A stretch of 64,000 bases of DNA. Source: JASHVB01 sp963762885. Lineage in GTDB: Bacteria; Pseudomonadota; Alphaproteobacteria; Acetobacterales; Acetobacteraceae. A model generated the notes under the pieces. That model worked only from the letters and a program-made list of their open reading frames with translations. It did no database searches and was not told the origin of the DNA. A program made the translations under genes and the position numbers. Positions 9,366 through 18,474 of this stretch are shown here, in pieces (within the stretch, counting starts at the first letter, position 1; the number at the start of each line of letters is the position of its first letter). The DNA lies in assembly GCA_963762885.1 (NCBI GenBank), contig CAVXNH010000099.1:1-64000 (forward strand), read 5' to 3'.

Positions 9366-9910
9366 GTGCCACGCGATCCGGGTTGCCCGGCGATGCCAGC
9401 CCCGGCGCGACGGTGCGGCGGATGATCCGCGTCGATCATGCCGGCGAGTATGGCGCGGCGCGCATCTATGCCGGACAGATCGCTGTGCTCGGACGATCCG
9501 GCAGCGGGGACACGCTGCGGCAGATGCAGGTGCAGGAGCAAGAGCACCTCGACGGGTTCGCCGACCTGATGGTGCGGCGTCGCGCGCGGCCCACCGCACT
9601 GCTGCCGCTATGGCACGTGGCCGCGTTCGCTTTGGGTGCGGTGACCGCGGCGATGGGGGAGCGTGCGGCGATGGCCTGCACCGTCGCCGTCGAGGAGGCG
9701 ATCGACGAACATTACGCCGGTCAGATCGAGGCTCTGGACGATGGCGAGGCCGAGCTGCGCTCGACGATCGCGCGGTACCGCGAGGACGAATTGCACCACC
9801 GCGATGTGGCCTTGGCGCACGGTGCGCGGCAGGCGCCGGGCTATCGGCTGCTGACCGCGGCGATCAAGGCTGGCTGCCGCGTCGCGATCGCGGTCAGCGA
9901 ACGGGTTTGA
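9362..9910 (+). CDS. coq7: Demethoxyubiquinone hydroxylase (Coq7/UbiF-type)
   Basis: A 182-residue di-iron protein of the Coq7 family, which hydroxylates demethoxyubiquinone in late ubiquinone synthesis. The ligand set is visible: E in RVDHAGEYGAARIY, ExxH in QEQEHLDGF, E in VAVEEAIDEHY and ExxH in REDELHHRD. It begins inside the dsbB stop (4 bp overlap). Proteins of this length are typical of alphaproteobacteria. After the stop, 9911-10191 holds no recognisable gene. Confidence 0.92.
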   Translation: MSATRSGLPGDASPGATVRRMIRVDHAGEYGAARIYAGQIAVLGRSGSGDTLRQMQVQEQEHLDGFADLMVRRRARPTALLPLWHVAAFALGAVTAAMGERAAMACTVAVEEAIDEHYAGQIEALDDGEAELRSTIARYREDELHHRDVALAHGARQAPGYRLLTAAIKAGCRVAIAVSERV

Positions 9911-10191
9911 ATACTGCTCGCCAGTGGAAAAAGTCTGACACTTGGCACCCGCCGAATCATAGCTGCGCTCGACCCCAAGCGGTCCTCCGAGACAGCGGTT
10001 CGGGCCGCAGGATGCATTATTCCCTGCGCACCAGATTCGCGTACCGCGAAGGCCTGTTAATTGCAGACATTTCGCTTTGCCCTGTATTCCATGGTTCACA
10101 ATCCGGAACACGGATGCCACGAGCTTGCCGATTTTGCATAGACGGAAACGCAATGATTTGACAGAATCTCCCGGCTTCAAGGAGAACTTTC

Positions 10192-11634
10192 ATGTCCGTT
10201 TCGCGCCGTGCCTTGTCCGCTGGCGGTATGAGCTTGCTTGCCGCCGCATCTCTCAGCCCGAAATCCATAGCCGCCGAAGGCATCGTCGGCGATCTGACCG
10301 AAGGCACTGACGAGTTCGCGCTTGCCGTTGAGGCCTATACGTTTGGCTATCCGCTGGTGACGATGGAAATGACCCGCCGCGTCGTCACCAACGTGGCCGC
10401 CCCAGTGGGGACCAAGGGGCCTATGGGGCAGATGATCAAGCTCCGCGAATATCCCGACGCCAAATTCCGGGACGTCACCGCCCCCAACGCCGACACTCTT
10501 TACACCACGGCATTCTTCGATGTCGGCAAAGAGCCGTGGGTGGTAAGCCTTCCGGCGATGGGCGACCGCTACGCCCTGTTTCCGCTGCTGGACGGTTGGA
10601 CGACGGTGTTCCAGGTGCCGGGCAAGCGGACCACCGGGACCGGCGCTCAGACTTACGCCATCACCGGTCCGGGTTGGACTGGAACGTTGCCGCCGGGTGT
10701 GAACGAATACAAATCGGCGACGGGCATCGTCTGGCTGCTCGGGCGCATCTACTGCACTGGCACGCCGGAGGACTACAAGATCGTCCATGCTCTTCAGGAC
10801 CAGGTGAAGCTGGTGCCGCTGAGCGCCTACGGCAAAGACTACACGCCGCCCGCCGGCACGGTCGATCCGGCGATCGACATGAAGACGGCGGTGCGCGACC
10901 AGGTCAATCGCATGGACGCGGTGGAATACTTCACCCTGCTTTGCGAGTTGATGAAGACCAACCCTCCATACAAGACCGATGCACCGATCCTGGCGAAGAT
11001 GGCGAGTATCGGCATCGTGCCGGGCCAGTCCTTCGACAAAAGCAAGTTCAATCCGGATTTCGTCAAACGGGTGCCGCAGGCCGCGTTCGATCGCATCCTG
11101 CTACACTTCAAGTTCAGCGACGGCGATGTCAAAAATGTCAACGGCTGGGGATTCACCGTCAAGACGGGCATCTACGGCACCAACTACATCCAGCGCGCAT
11201 TGGTCACCGCCATCGGCCTGGGCGCCAATCGGCCGCAGGACGCCGTCTATCCCACGTCCCAGAAATACGAGGGTGGGGTGATCGGCCGCGACTATATGGG
11301 CACTGAGAACTACGTTATGACCTTCAAGAAGGGCTTGACCCCGCCGGTCAATGGCTTCTGGTCGTTAACCATGTATGACGCGAACTACTTCTTTGTCGAC
11401 AATCCGCTGAACCGCTATTCGATCAGTGCGCGGCAGCCCCTTAAGGCGAATGCGGATGGGTCGATCGATCTTTACATCCAAAACGAGTCGCCCGGCCCGA
11501 ATAAGGAATCCAACTGGTTGCCCGCGCCGAAAGGTAAGTTCATTTTGATGGCACGGCTGTATTGGCCGAAGGACAAGGACCCGTCGATCATCGATGGTTC
11601 GTGGGTACTGCCTCCGGTGAAGAAAATTAGTTGA
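10192..11634 (+). CDS. DUF1254/DUF1214 domain protein, exported
   Basis: A 480-residue protein with a Tat-like signal (SRRALSAGGMSLLAAASL). Residues 40-170 match the DUF1254 pattern (YTFGYPLVTMEMTRRV, FRDVTAPNADTLYTTAF), and the C-terminal part (about 330-470) matches DUF1214 (NGFWSLTMYDANYFFVDNPL, SIDLYIQNESPG). Members are periplasmic or outer-membrane-associated, and their biochemical function is not settled. An AAGGAG motif lies just upstream of the ATG. It stands alone between coq7 and a 700 bp intergenic stretch. Confidence 0.88.
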   Translation: MSVSRRALSAGGMSLLAAASLSPKSIAAEGIVGDLTEGTDEFALAVEAYTFGYPLVTMEMTRRVVTNVAAPVGTKGPMGQMIKLREYPDAKFRDVTAPNADTLYTTAFFDVGKEPWVVSLPAMGDRYALFPLLDGWTTVFQVPGKRTTGTGAQTYAITGPGWTGTLPPGVNEYKSATGIVWLLGRIYCTGTPEDYKIVHALQDQVKLVPLSAYGKDYTPPAGTVDPAIDMKTAVRDQVNRMDAVEYFTLLCELMKTNPPYKTDAPILAKMASIGIVPGQSFDKSKFNPDFVKRVPQAAFDRILLHFKFSDGDVKNVNGWGFTVKTGIYGTNYIQRALVTAIGLGANRPQDAVYPTSQKYEGGVIGRDYMGTENYVMTFKKGLTPPVNGFWSLTMYDANYFFVDNPLNRYSISARQPLKANADGSIDLYIQNESPGPNKESNWLPAPKGKFILMARLYWPKDKDPSIIDGSWVLPPVKKIS

Positions 11635-12126
11635 ACCGGACACATCCGCTGCCGACGCCGACCGTCGGCGAGCCAATGCTCCAGAAGGAATAGGATCCGC
11701 CGGGCGAGGAGATGGACGAGCCACTCCGGCAGATGTGCGGTCCCCTCCGGACCGACTCGATCAGCATCGGGGGCGTAGGCTTGGGCCGGAGGGGTGAGCG
11801 TGTCGCGGATCTGGGTCGAGTTTTACGACATGAAGGCAGAGCATGTCAGATGAAGGCCCCTGCCGTGGCACATGCGCCACGCGCCACGGCAGCGGCGAAG
11901 CCTGTCCCGTCGAAGGCGGGAGCGCACCCGGCGCATGGCCAGGGGCACGGTTCTATCGTTGCCCGGACGATCGGGCCGCTTTCCGCGCCGCAAATCCAGT
12001 GTTGCCGGTAGCAGCAATCCCGGGATCGGCCGCAAAATCCGTGACGGGCGGCTCGCTTATGATCGGCAGCTTGCGTGCCATTGCGGCCGTAGGGTGATCG
12101 CGGCCAAGCCGGCCGAATGCGGACTG
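11635..12126. other. Intergenic stretch without recognisable gene
   Basis: Short open frames exist on both strands here (for example from 11712 and 11843), but they show no family motif, signal peptide or convincing ribosome binding site, and the overlapping frames are equally open, as expected from high GC. No gene is called. Confidence 0.5.
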
Positions 12127-12340
12127 ATACGAGCCCGCAAAGCGATTGACGTAGGACAACGGCCGTCCCTAACCGTCATGGCCGGCCCATGGCCCCGGGC
12201 GCTTGTCCCGGGGCCATGGGCCGGCCATCCACGCCTTTTGTCGCGTGCGCGGAGGCGAGGCGTGGATGGCCGGCACAAGGCCGGCCATGACGGTTAGGGA
12301 CGGCCGTTGTCGGTACGTCAATCGTTTTGCGGGCTGGTAT
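12127..12340. mobile_element. MITE-like element, family D (copy 1)
   Basis: A 214 bp near-perfect palindrome. The left end atacgagcccgcaaagcgat and the right end atcgttttgcgggctggtat are inverted copies, and pairing continues inward through ggccgtccctaaccgtcatg. A second, inner hairpin (ccatggccccgggcgcttgt and its complement) lies in the middle. There is no coding capacity. Copies D2 (21083-21181) and D3 (59621-59749) share the ends. The right end touches the last base of the amtB stop codon, so the palindrome probably forms the amtB transcript 3' end. Confidence 0.8.
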
Positions 12341-13830
12341 TACAGGATCTGCTCACCATGAAGCGACAGATCCAGCCCCTCGCGCTCCTCATCCGGCCGC
12401 ACCCGCACTCCAATCGCGAGATCGATGAGTTTAAGCAATATCCATGAAAGGACACCGCTATACGCCAGCGTCGCCACGACACCGATCGCCTGAAGCTGGA
12501 GCTGGTGCAGACTCCCCGGGCTTCCATCAGGGCTCGCATCCGTCGCCGACAGCGGTCCATACGCGAACACGCCCGTTAACAGCGAACCGATGATCCCGCC
12601 GATGCAATGGATGCCGAACGCATCCAGGCTGTCGTCGTAGCCTAGCATGCGCTTGAGGCTGGTCACCGCCCAGAAGCAGCCCACGCCCGCGGCGATGCCA
12701 ATGATCAGCGACGGTCCCGGCAGCACGAAGCCGGACGCCGGCGTGATCGCGACCAGCCCGGCCACCGCGCCGGACACCAGACCGAGCACCGACGGTCCGC
12801 CCTTGGCGAACCACTCCGTTACCATCCAACTCAACGCCGCCGCGGCGGTCGCGATTTGAGTTACCGTCATGGCCATGCCGGCGCGTCCGTTCGCCCCCAC
12901 CGCGGACCCGGCGTTGAACCCGAACCAGCCGACCCAGAGCAATGACGCGCCGGCCACGGCGTAGGTCAGGTTATAGGGCGCCATGTTTTCGTAGCCGTAG
13001 CCCAGCCGCTTGCCGAGCACGAACGCGCTCATCAACCCGGCGATGCCGGCGTCGATGTGCACCACGGTCCCGCCGGCGAAGTCGAGCACGCCGAGCTGCG
13101 ACAGCCAGCCGGTCGGCGACCAGACCCAGTGGGCGATAGGTGCGTACACGATGGCCGACCAGAGGATCATGAAGATGCACATCGCCGAGAACTTCATCCG
13201 ATCCGCGAAGGCGCCGGCGATCAGCGCCGGGGTGATGATCGCGAAGGTCATCTGGAACATCATGTAGACGGTCTCGGGCACCGTCTGCGGCGAGGCGACG
13301 TCGGTGCCGGCGCCCAGGACGAAGGCGACATCGGCGCCCTTGGCGATGTGGTCGGCAATGCCATTCAGCAGGACTCGCGAGAGGTCGCCGACGAAGGCTG
13401 TGCCAGGGGTGAACGCAAGGCTGTAGCCGATCACCATCCAGACGATCGTCACGATGCAGGTGATGGTGAACGACTGCATCAGCATCGACAGCACGTTCTT
13501 CTTGCGCACCATGCCGGCGTAGAACAGCGCCAGGCCGGGGATCGTCATCATCAGTACCAGCGCGGTGCTGGCGAGCATCCACGCGGTGTCGCCAGTGTCG
13601 ATCTTCGCAACGGCGACGCTGGCGGGGGCCACGGCGGCGACAGGAGCCTCGTTCGCCGCCATCTGCGCCGCGACGGCGATCCGGGGGCAGAGCAAGGTGC
13701 TCAGGGCGAGGACGCCAAGCAGCGCCACCGACCAGGATCGCGCAGATGGAATCCGCCACCGGGCGAACCGCAAGACGAGCGCAGGGCGCGGATTGGCGGC
13801 CAATATGGGCGCAAGGTTGGATGGATTCAT
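12340..13830 (-). CDS. amtB: Ammonium transporter
   Basis: About 496 residues from MNPSNLAP (ATG 13830; an ATG at 13875 is possible, and neither has a strong Shine-Dalgarno). It has a hydrophobic N-terminal segment ending AVAAQ, as in cleaved AmtB precursors, then eleven membrane helices. Signature parts are visible: ALFYAGMVRKKNVLS, the first pore His in DFAGGTVVHIDAG and the second in FGIHCIGGIIG. The cytosolic tail VRVRPDEEREGLDLSLHGE is the conserved GlnK-binding region. It imports ammonium. A glnK gene, usually adjacent, is not next to it here. Confidence 0.93.
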   Translation of the reverse strand: MNPSNLAPILAANPRPALVLRFARWRIPSARSWSVALLGVLALSTLLCPRIAVAAQMAANEAPVAAVAPASVAVAKIDTGDTAWMLASTALVLMMTIPGLALFYAGMVRKKNVLSMLMQSFTITCIVTIVWMVIGYSLAFTPGTAFVGDLSRVLLNGIADHIAKGADVAFVLGAGTDVASPQTVPETVYMMFQMTFAIITPALIAGAFADRMKFSAMCIFMILWSAIVYAPIAHWVWSPTGWLSQLGVLDFAGGTVVHIDAGIAGLMSAFVLGKRLGYGYENMAPYNLTYAVAGASLLWVGWFGFNAGSAVGANGRAGMAMTVTQIATAAAALSWMVTEWFAKGGPSVLGLVSGAVAGLVAITPASGFVLPGPSLIIGIAAGVGCFWAVTSLKRMLGYDDSLDAFGIHCIGGIIGSLLTGVFAYGPLSATDASPDGSPGSLHQLQLQAIGVVATLAYSGVLSWILLKLIDLAIGVRVRPDEEREGLDLSLHGEQIL

Positions 13831-13975
13831 GGCATTCACAGGTGCAAATTCTGAATTGAATAAAGCAAGTCCCATGCCGAAATCTGCTAACGTATATAAA
13901 TTCGCAGTACTTTATATGAACTATGCACGTAATGATATCGAACCACTATAATACAAGGGAAAGGCGCGATCCCGC

Positions 13976-14062
13976 CAAGCAACCTCTCCCGCGGGAGCGG
14001 GAGAGGTCGAGACGCGCAGCGTCGAGGGTGAGGGTGATCGGGTCGGCACGCAGCAGGTAGAA
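13976..14062. repeat. Dispersed palindromic repeat, family A (copy 2)
   Basis: It has a hairpin arm cctctcccgcgggagcggga, then gagggtgagggtgatcgggt and cggcacgcagcaggtagaac. This is half of the composite found twice at 23.3 and 46.9 kb. It sits upstream of amtB and downstream of the MFS gene. Confidence 0.8.
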
Positions 14063-14105
14063 CGCAGCAGCCAGAATGCGGCCGCCCCCTCCCCCGGCCC
14101 ACATC

Positions 14106-15326
14106 TCACGACGCGGCGTATTCCGCCCGTTGCAGGTGCCGCCATTGCAGCACCAGCGGAAACACCACCACCAAATTGAGCAGATTGAAGGCGATTCCTG
14201 TGGCGAACGCGGCAGCGTAGAAGCCGGTGTGATCGTAGATCCAGCCGGCCAGCCAGCCCCCCGCCGCCATCCCGGACCCGCTGAACAGCAACTGCACGGG
14301 AACGCGCCAACTGGCTTCGGCCGGCGCGAACAGCTCGCGCACCGCCAGCACGTAGGCCGGGATCAGCGCGCTGAACCCCATGCCGAACAGCGCCGAGACG
14401 GTGAACAGACCGAACTCGCTCTGCGTCAGCAGGAAGCCGATCATCGCACCCAACTGGAAGATCGAAGCCGCAAGGATGGTGCGCAGTCCGCCGATCCGGT
14501 CGGACAACCAGCCCCAGAACTGCCGGCTGACGAAGGCGAACCCAAGCAACACCGACAGCATGAGCGCACCGTGCGAGGCGGGGATGCCAAGGTCACCGCA
14601 GAATGCCACCAGGTGGCCCTGCGGCATCGCCATCGGCACGCAGCAGCAGAATGCCGCGAGCCCGAGCAATCCCAGCACCAGATTGGGGTTCAAACCGAGC
14701 ACCAGGCCGCCGACGCGCTCGCCGGCCGATGCGAGTCCGCTGACGAGTGGCTCCGGTGCCTGGCCGAACATCAGCAACGCGGCCGGGGCGACGGCAATAA
14801 CCTCGAACCCGGCGAACAGCCGCATGGTGTGCTGCCAGCCCAGCGCGGCGACGGCCCAGGCGAACAGCGGCGGCCAGACCACGCCGGCGACATACTGGCC
14901 GGACGAGATCAGCGCCAGCGCGGTGCCACGCCGACGGTCGAACCAGCGGCTGACATAGACATATAGCGGGGCGTTCAGCCCTGCATTGCCGAGCAAGCCG
15001 ATGAACAGCCCGTGGCCGAGGATGAGCTGCCAGGCCGCGCCTCCACTGGCAACCACCAGCCCGACCGCGACCATCGCGGCGCCGAACGCCACTGTCCAGC
15101 GCACGCCGATGCGTTCGGCAATCCGCCCCATGCCGATCCCGCCCACGGCCATGCCCAGCCAGGCGAGCGAATAGGCCAGCGCCGGCAGTTCCCTCGCGTT
15201 GCCAAGGCCCGCGGCGATTGGCCGCAAAGCGACCACCGCGATCTGCGGCGCGCCATAGGTCACCGACATGGCCGCCAGCGCGGTCCAGGCAACAACCCAG
15301 GAGCCGCGAGTTTCAATGCTATCCAT
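14106..15326 (-). CDS. MFS transporter
   Basis: A 406-residue protein with about twelve membrane segments in two halves. The cytoplasmic loop between helices 2 and 3 reads GMGRIAERIGVRWTV, and the equivalent loop in the second half reads GWLSDRIGGLRTI, both forms of the G-x-x-x-D/E-R-x-G-R MFS signature. The YVSRWFDRRRGTALAL segment is typical of the oxalate/formate antiporter-like and monocarboxylate porter subgroup. Substrate cannot be told from sequence. It is monocistronic. Confidence 0.85.
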   Translation of the reverse strand: MDSIETRGSWVVAWTALAAMSVTYGAPQIAVVALRPIAAGLGNARELPALAYSLAWLGMAVGGIGMGRIAERIGVRWTVAFGAAMVAVGLVVASGGAAWQLILGHGLFIGLLGNAGLNAPLYVYVSRWFDRRRGTALALISSGQYVAGVVWPPLFAWAVAALGWQHTMRLFAGFEVIAVAPAALLMFGQAPEPLVSGLASAGERVGGLVLGLNPNLVLGLLGLAAFCCCVPMAMPQGHLVAFCGDLGIPASHGALMLSVLLGFAFVSRQFWGWLSDRIGGLRTILAASIFQLGAMIGFLLTQSEFGLFTVSALFGMGFSALIPAYVLAVRELFAPAEASWRVPVQLLFSGSGMAAGGWLAGWIYDHTGFYAAAFATGIAFNLLNLVVVFPLVLQWRHLQRAEYAAS

Positions 15327-15466
15327 CGGGTGGTTCGCTATCAGGTAAGGCGACGTCCAACAATAGATGCAACCTCAACGGCCGATTGCGACGCTCCGCT
15401 CCCGGCGATTCATTGCCTTATCCGACTTGCTGCAACAGGGAATGCGGGCTTCCCTACCGAGTATCC

Positions 15467-16297
15467 TCATGCTTTCGCGCCACGACGTGGTACCATGGTG
15501 CATTGCTGTTCTTCCAGTCTTTCAGCGGGAGCTCTCCACCACTCGGATCGAACATCGCAGCCACCGTGAAATCCTGCCTCTTGCAGTTGGCGCTGCGTTC
15601 CCAATGGCGACGTGAACATCGTCACCAGGGAAAAATCATGTGCCGCCAGGCTGCCGATCGCCTCCTCCCCGTCGTCGCTTCTCCTGCCCGACCAGCGCAG
15701 CCGGTTGAATCCGCTCAGCAGCAGCTTGGCCGTGGCACGTAGCAGCCTCACTGGCCGCAGCCCGGCGCCTTGGAACACCTCCCAATTTGGCCAGCGCGGC
15801 AACCACTCCCTGCCATTGCGGTTCAACGCCGAGAACACGAAATACCCGCCCGGTCGCAACACGCGATGCACCTCTCGCATGATCGCCCGCCGGCCCTCAA
15901 GGTCCACGGCATCGATGCCGTTATAGCTGAACGTCGCCAAAGCAAAACTTCCGTCGCCAAACTCCAGGCGCCGCGCATCCATTTCCCGGAAATCGAAACC
16001 GGGGAACCGGCCACGCGCGATTGCAACCATCTTCGGCGCAAAATCAATGCCGCAATATTCGGTACTGATCTCCTGCATCAACGGCGCAGTGCGGCCACCG
16101 CCCACCCCAATGTCGAGGATCGGCGCTCCTCCCACCTCATCCGCCACCGACAGTACCGCAATCTGCTCCCCTCGCTCCAGCCAACCACTGGCCAAGCGGA
16201 AGTGACGCAGCACGCCGCGCCGTTGAAAGGCCTTCTGGTTGAGCATGCCAAGGTCGTCACTGGCATACCGCCGTGCTGCGACAGCCATTTCTATCAC
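15467..16297 (-). CDS. Class I SAM-dependent methyltransferase
   Basis: A 276-residue protein with a Rossmann-like methyltransferase core. Motif I is ILDIGVGGGRTAPLM, motif II is YCGIDFAPKMVAIAR, an acidic residue follows in FREMDARRLEF, and motif IV/post-IV is FATFSYNGIDAVD with VLRPGGYFVFSA. It is a methyltransferase type 11/25 fold. The substrate is unknown; the large C-terminal part after residue 170 has no family signature that I recognise. It is co-oriented with the signalling genes but ends their direction, 50 bp downstream of the wHTH regulator. Confidence 0.85.
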   Translation of the reverse strand: MIEMAVAARRYASDDLGMLNQKAFQRRGVLRHFRLASGWLERGEQIAVLSVADEVGGAPILDIGVGGGRTAPLMQEISTEYCGIDFAPKMVAIARGRFPGFDFREMDARRLEFGDGSFALATFSYNGIDAVDLEGRRAIMREVHRVLRPGGYFVFSALNRNGREWLPRWPNWEVFQGAGLRPVRLLRATAKLLLSGFNRLRWSGRRSDDGEEAIGSLAAHDFSLVTMFTSPLGTQRQLQEAGFHGGCDVRSEWWRAPAERLEEQQCTMVPRRGAKA

Positions 16298-16346
16298 CCT
16301 TGGCTATGCCAAATCCGTTCCTGACGCCGATTCCTTGCGGTCCTGT

Positions 16347-18320
16347 TCAGATCGCCAAAGAAGCCGCTGCACGACCTGCGTTCCCTGGCAGCGCATTGTG
16401 CGCACCTATCGCACTGACATTAAGTTTATAACCGCCCCGTTCCGTGAGCAGAATAACAGGCGTGCCGGGATTTGACTCGATCTTTTGGCGCAGGCGATAC
16501 ATGTGCGTCTCCAAGGTATGGGTCGTCACACGTGAATTGTATCCCCACACCTCTTGAGCGAGCACCTGGCGTGCCACCACAGCCGGGCCTTGATGGTACA
16601 GATACCTGAGGACCGCCGATTCCATGTTGGTCAGTCGGACGCGCCGGTTCCTGACGTTGTCCTCCAACAGCTTCTTGGCAGGCCAGAACATGTATGGGCC
16701 TATGGTAAAAACCGCCTCTTCGCTGCTATCGAACAAGCGGCGCTGGACGCGCAGGCGTGCGAGCAATTCGTTCCACTTGAACGGCTTTGCAATATAGTCG
16801 TCGGCGCCCGAGTCCAGACCGCGAACGACATCCTCCTCCTCATTTGCGCCCGTCAGCATGATGATCGGCATCCCGTGCTTCAGGCGCCGCAGTTTCGCGC
16901 AATACTCGCATCCGTCGCCATCGGGAACCTTGACGTCGAGCAGGACAGTATTGAAATGACGTTGGTTCTCGGCAAGAGCCTGGTCCGCTTCTGCGAGCGT
17001 TCCCGCGGTGACTATTGTGAATCCGCCTTCCGCAACGAAATGCTCCACCAGGGTATCGCGAAAGTCCGTATCATCGTCTACGATCAGGACGCTCCAGCTT
17101 GGGGGGCTTGTTATCATTCGGGCATGCTGCTCGTCAGGTATCGCCGTCGTGCGTGAATTAACGTGTGCCGTCTCCTTGGTGTCGTGCGTCTCGATCTTGC
17201 CGGCTGCAACGGGCATCGGTTTGGCCACCTTCTGGGCTACGACCTTGTTGCTGTCCGGGCCGAGAGGCCGCGGCACGTCACCTGACACCTGCGCCCATTC
17301 CGATTGTTGGTTGCGCTCCACGGTCTCGGCCTCCAACCGCTTGATCGTCTGCTGGAGAACTTCCGCCCGTTCGAAGTTGGCGATTGCCCCCGCCAGGATA
17401 TTGGCAATGCCGCTGAGGAATTCGGCGTCATTCTGATCATAAGACCGCTGCGCGCGATTGCTGGCCCCAAGCACGCCGTAGGGCTTGCCGTCAACGCCCC
17501 CTATGACGACATCGACCGTCGAGACGGAACGGCGCGGGGCAGACAATTCGGGTTGATCTAAATCGGCAGGCTCGAACGTGGCGTTGCAGATCACAGGCTC
17601 GCGGGTGACGAAGGCATGCCCTTCAGGTGAGCTTGCGTCAGCGCGTAAAACATTGTGACTGTTCACGCCGGCATGCCACCCAAATCCAGCTTCGCGAATC
17701 AGGTCGCCCTGCGCCGAACGATAGCGGTATACTTTGCAGAATGGGGCCTGAAGGCCTTCAGCACCGACCCGTACCGCTTCGGCGAGTACCGCGGGCAAAT
17801 CAACCTCGCGCAGGGCAAAGCTGCAGAACTCGACCGTTATCGAATGTTGGCTGCGCGAGGTGCGAACGGGCGCCCCGTCGCCACAGGGATCCTGCGCCTG
17901 CAGCGTCAAGCCGTCGGGCAAGACGCGAAAATTGGGAGGAAACGGAGGCGACGATGTGCCAGTCTCGATCATTTCGATAACAACCTCCAGGCTGCGTAGC
18001 AGATCTCCACTACGATACGGTTTTTCCAGACAGGCGTGGCCGTGCACGGCGGTCCCCTCGACGGCGGCAACATTGCCGGTGACATAGAGGATGCCGAGCT
18101 TGCGAAGATCGGCTAATTCGGCGGCAAGCCGGGTTCCCATGTCGCCATCGGCCAATCGCACGTCAAGAATTGCGAGGTCAGGCTTATGGCGCGAGGCAAT
18201 CTGGAGAGAATCGGCAACATTGCGACCAATTCCGCACACCTCGTACCCGTGCTGGGTCAGAGTCTCTTCCACCAAATCGGCGATCAACAGGTCGTCTTCG
18301 GCAATCAGGACCTTCAGCAT
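16347..18320 (-). CDS. REC-GAF-REC-winged-helix response regulator
   Basis: 657 residues with an unusual domain order. REC1 (1-115) has acidic D9/D10, phospho-acceptor D53, T81 and K100. A GAF domain follows (about 165-320, PFCKVYRYR, YGVLGASN), then a polar, partly coiled linker (320-405). REC2 (408-525) has D415/D416, D462, T490 and K512. An OmpR-type winged helix (535-635) contains VRLTNMESAVLRYLY and THTLETHMYRLRQKI. There is no kinase or H-box. The first 320 residues closely parallel the two genes upstream (response regulator then GAF of the kinase), so it looks like a fusion of a duplicated RR-GAF block to an OmpR regulator. It should bind DNA. Two receivers suggest two phospho-inputs, and the GAF a ligand or partner input (inference). 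Confidence 0.85.
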   Translation of the reverse strand: MLKVLIAEDDLLIADLVEETLTQHGYEVCGIGRNVADSLQIASRHKPDLAILDVRLADGDMGTRLAAELADLRKLGILYVTGNVAAVEGTAVHGHACLEKPYRSGDLLRSLEVVIEMIETGTSSPPFPPNFRVLPDGLTLQAQDPCGDGAPVRTSRSQHSITVEFCSFALREVDLPAVLAEAVRVGAEGLQAPFCKVYRYRSAQGDLIREAGFGWHAGVNSHNVLRADASSPEGHAFVTREPVICNATFEPADLDQPELSAPRRSVSTVDVVIGGVDGKPYGVLGASNRAQRSYDQNDAEFLSGIANILAGAIANFERAEVLQQTIKRLEAETVERNQQSEWAQVSGDVPRPLGPDSNKVVAQKVAKPMPVAAGKIETHDTKETAHVNSRTTAIPDEQHARMITSPPSWSVLIVDDDTDFRDTLVEHFVAEGGFTIVTAGTLAEADQALAENQRHFNTVLLDVKVPDGDGCEYCAKLRRLKHGMPIIMLTGANEEEDVVRGLDSGADDYIAKPFKWNELLARLRVQRRLFDSSEEAVFTIGPYMFWPAKKLLEDNVRNRRVRLTNMESAVLRYLYHQGPAVVARQVLAQEVWGYNSRVTTHTLETHMYRLRQKIESNPGTPVILLTERGGYKLNVSAIGAHNALPGNAGRAAASLAI

Positions 18321-18474
18321 GCATTAACCTCCCTGAGCATCCGGCAATCCCGTTTGGTGCTTGCTGCGTAAAGCATGGAGATGGCGACGGGCGGATGAGC
18401 CGGAGTCCACCTGCCGCTCAACGCCATACGCCGGACCGAAGAAACCGCCACGGGCCCGGGCCGCAATCCAGGCG

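Noticed and set aside
11712..12100. Several overlapping small genes
   Set aside because: Frames on both strands are open because of high GC; no ribosome binding site, signal or motif supports any one of them.
13976..14062. Rho-independent terminator at a family A palindrome
   Set aside because: The stem is strong but no T-run follows, and the same module occurs at non-terminal positions; kept as a dispersed repeat.
14076..14966. A 296-codon plus-strand gene
   Set aside because: It lies fully antisense to the MFS transporter, is His/Gln/Arg-rich and has no recognisable fold; a shadow frame.
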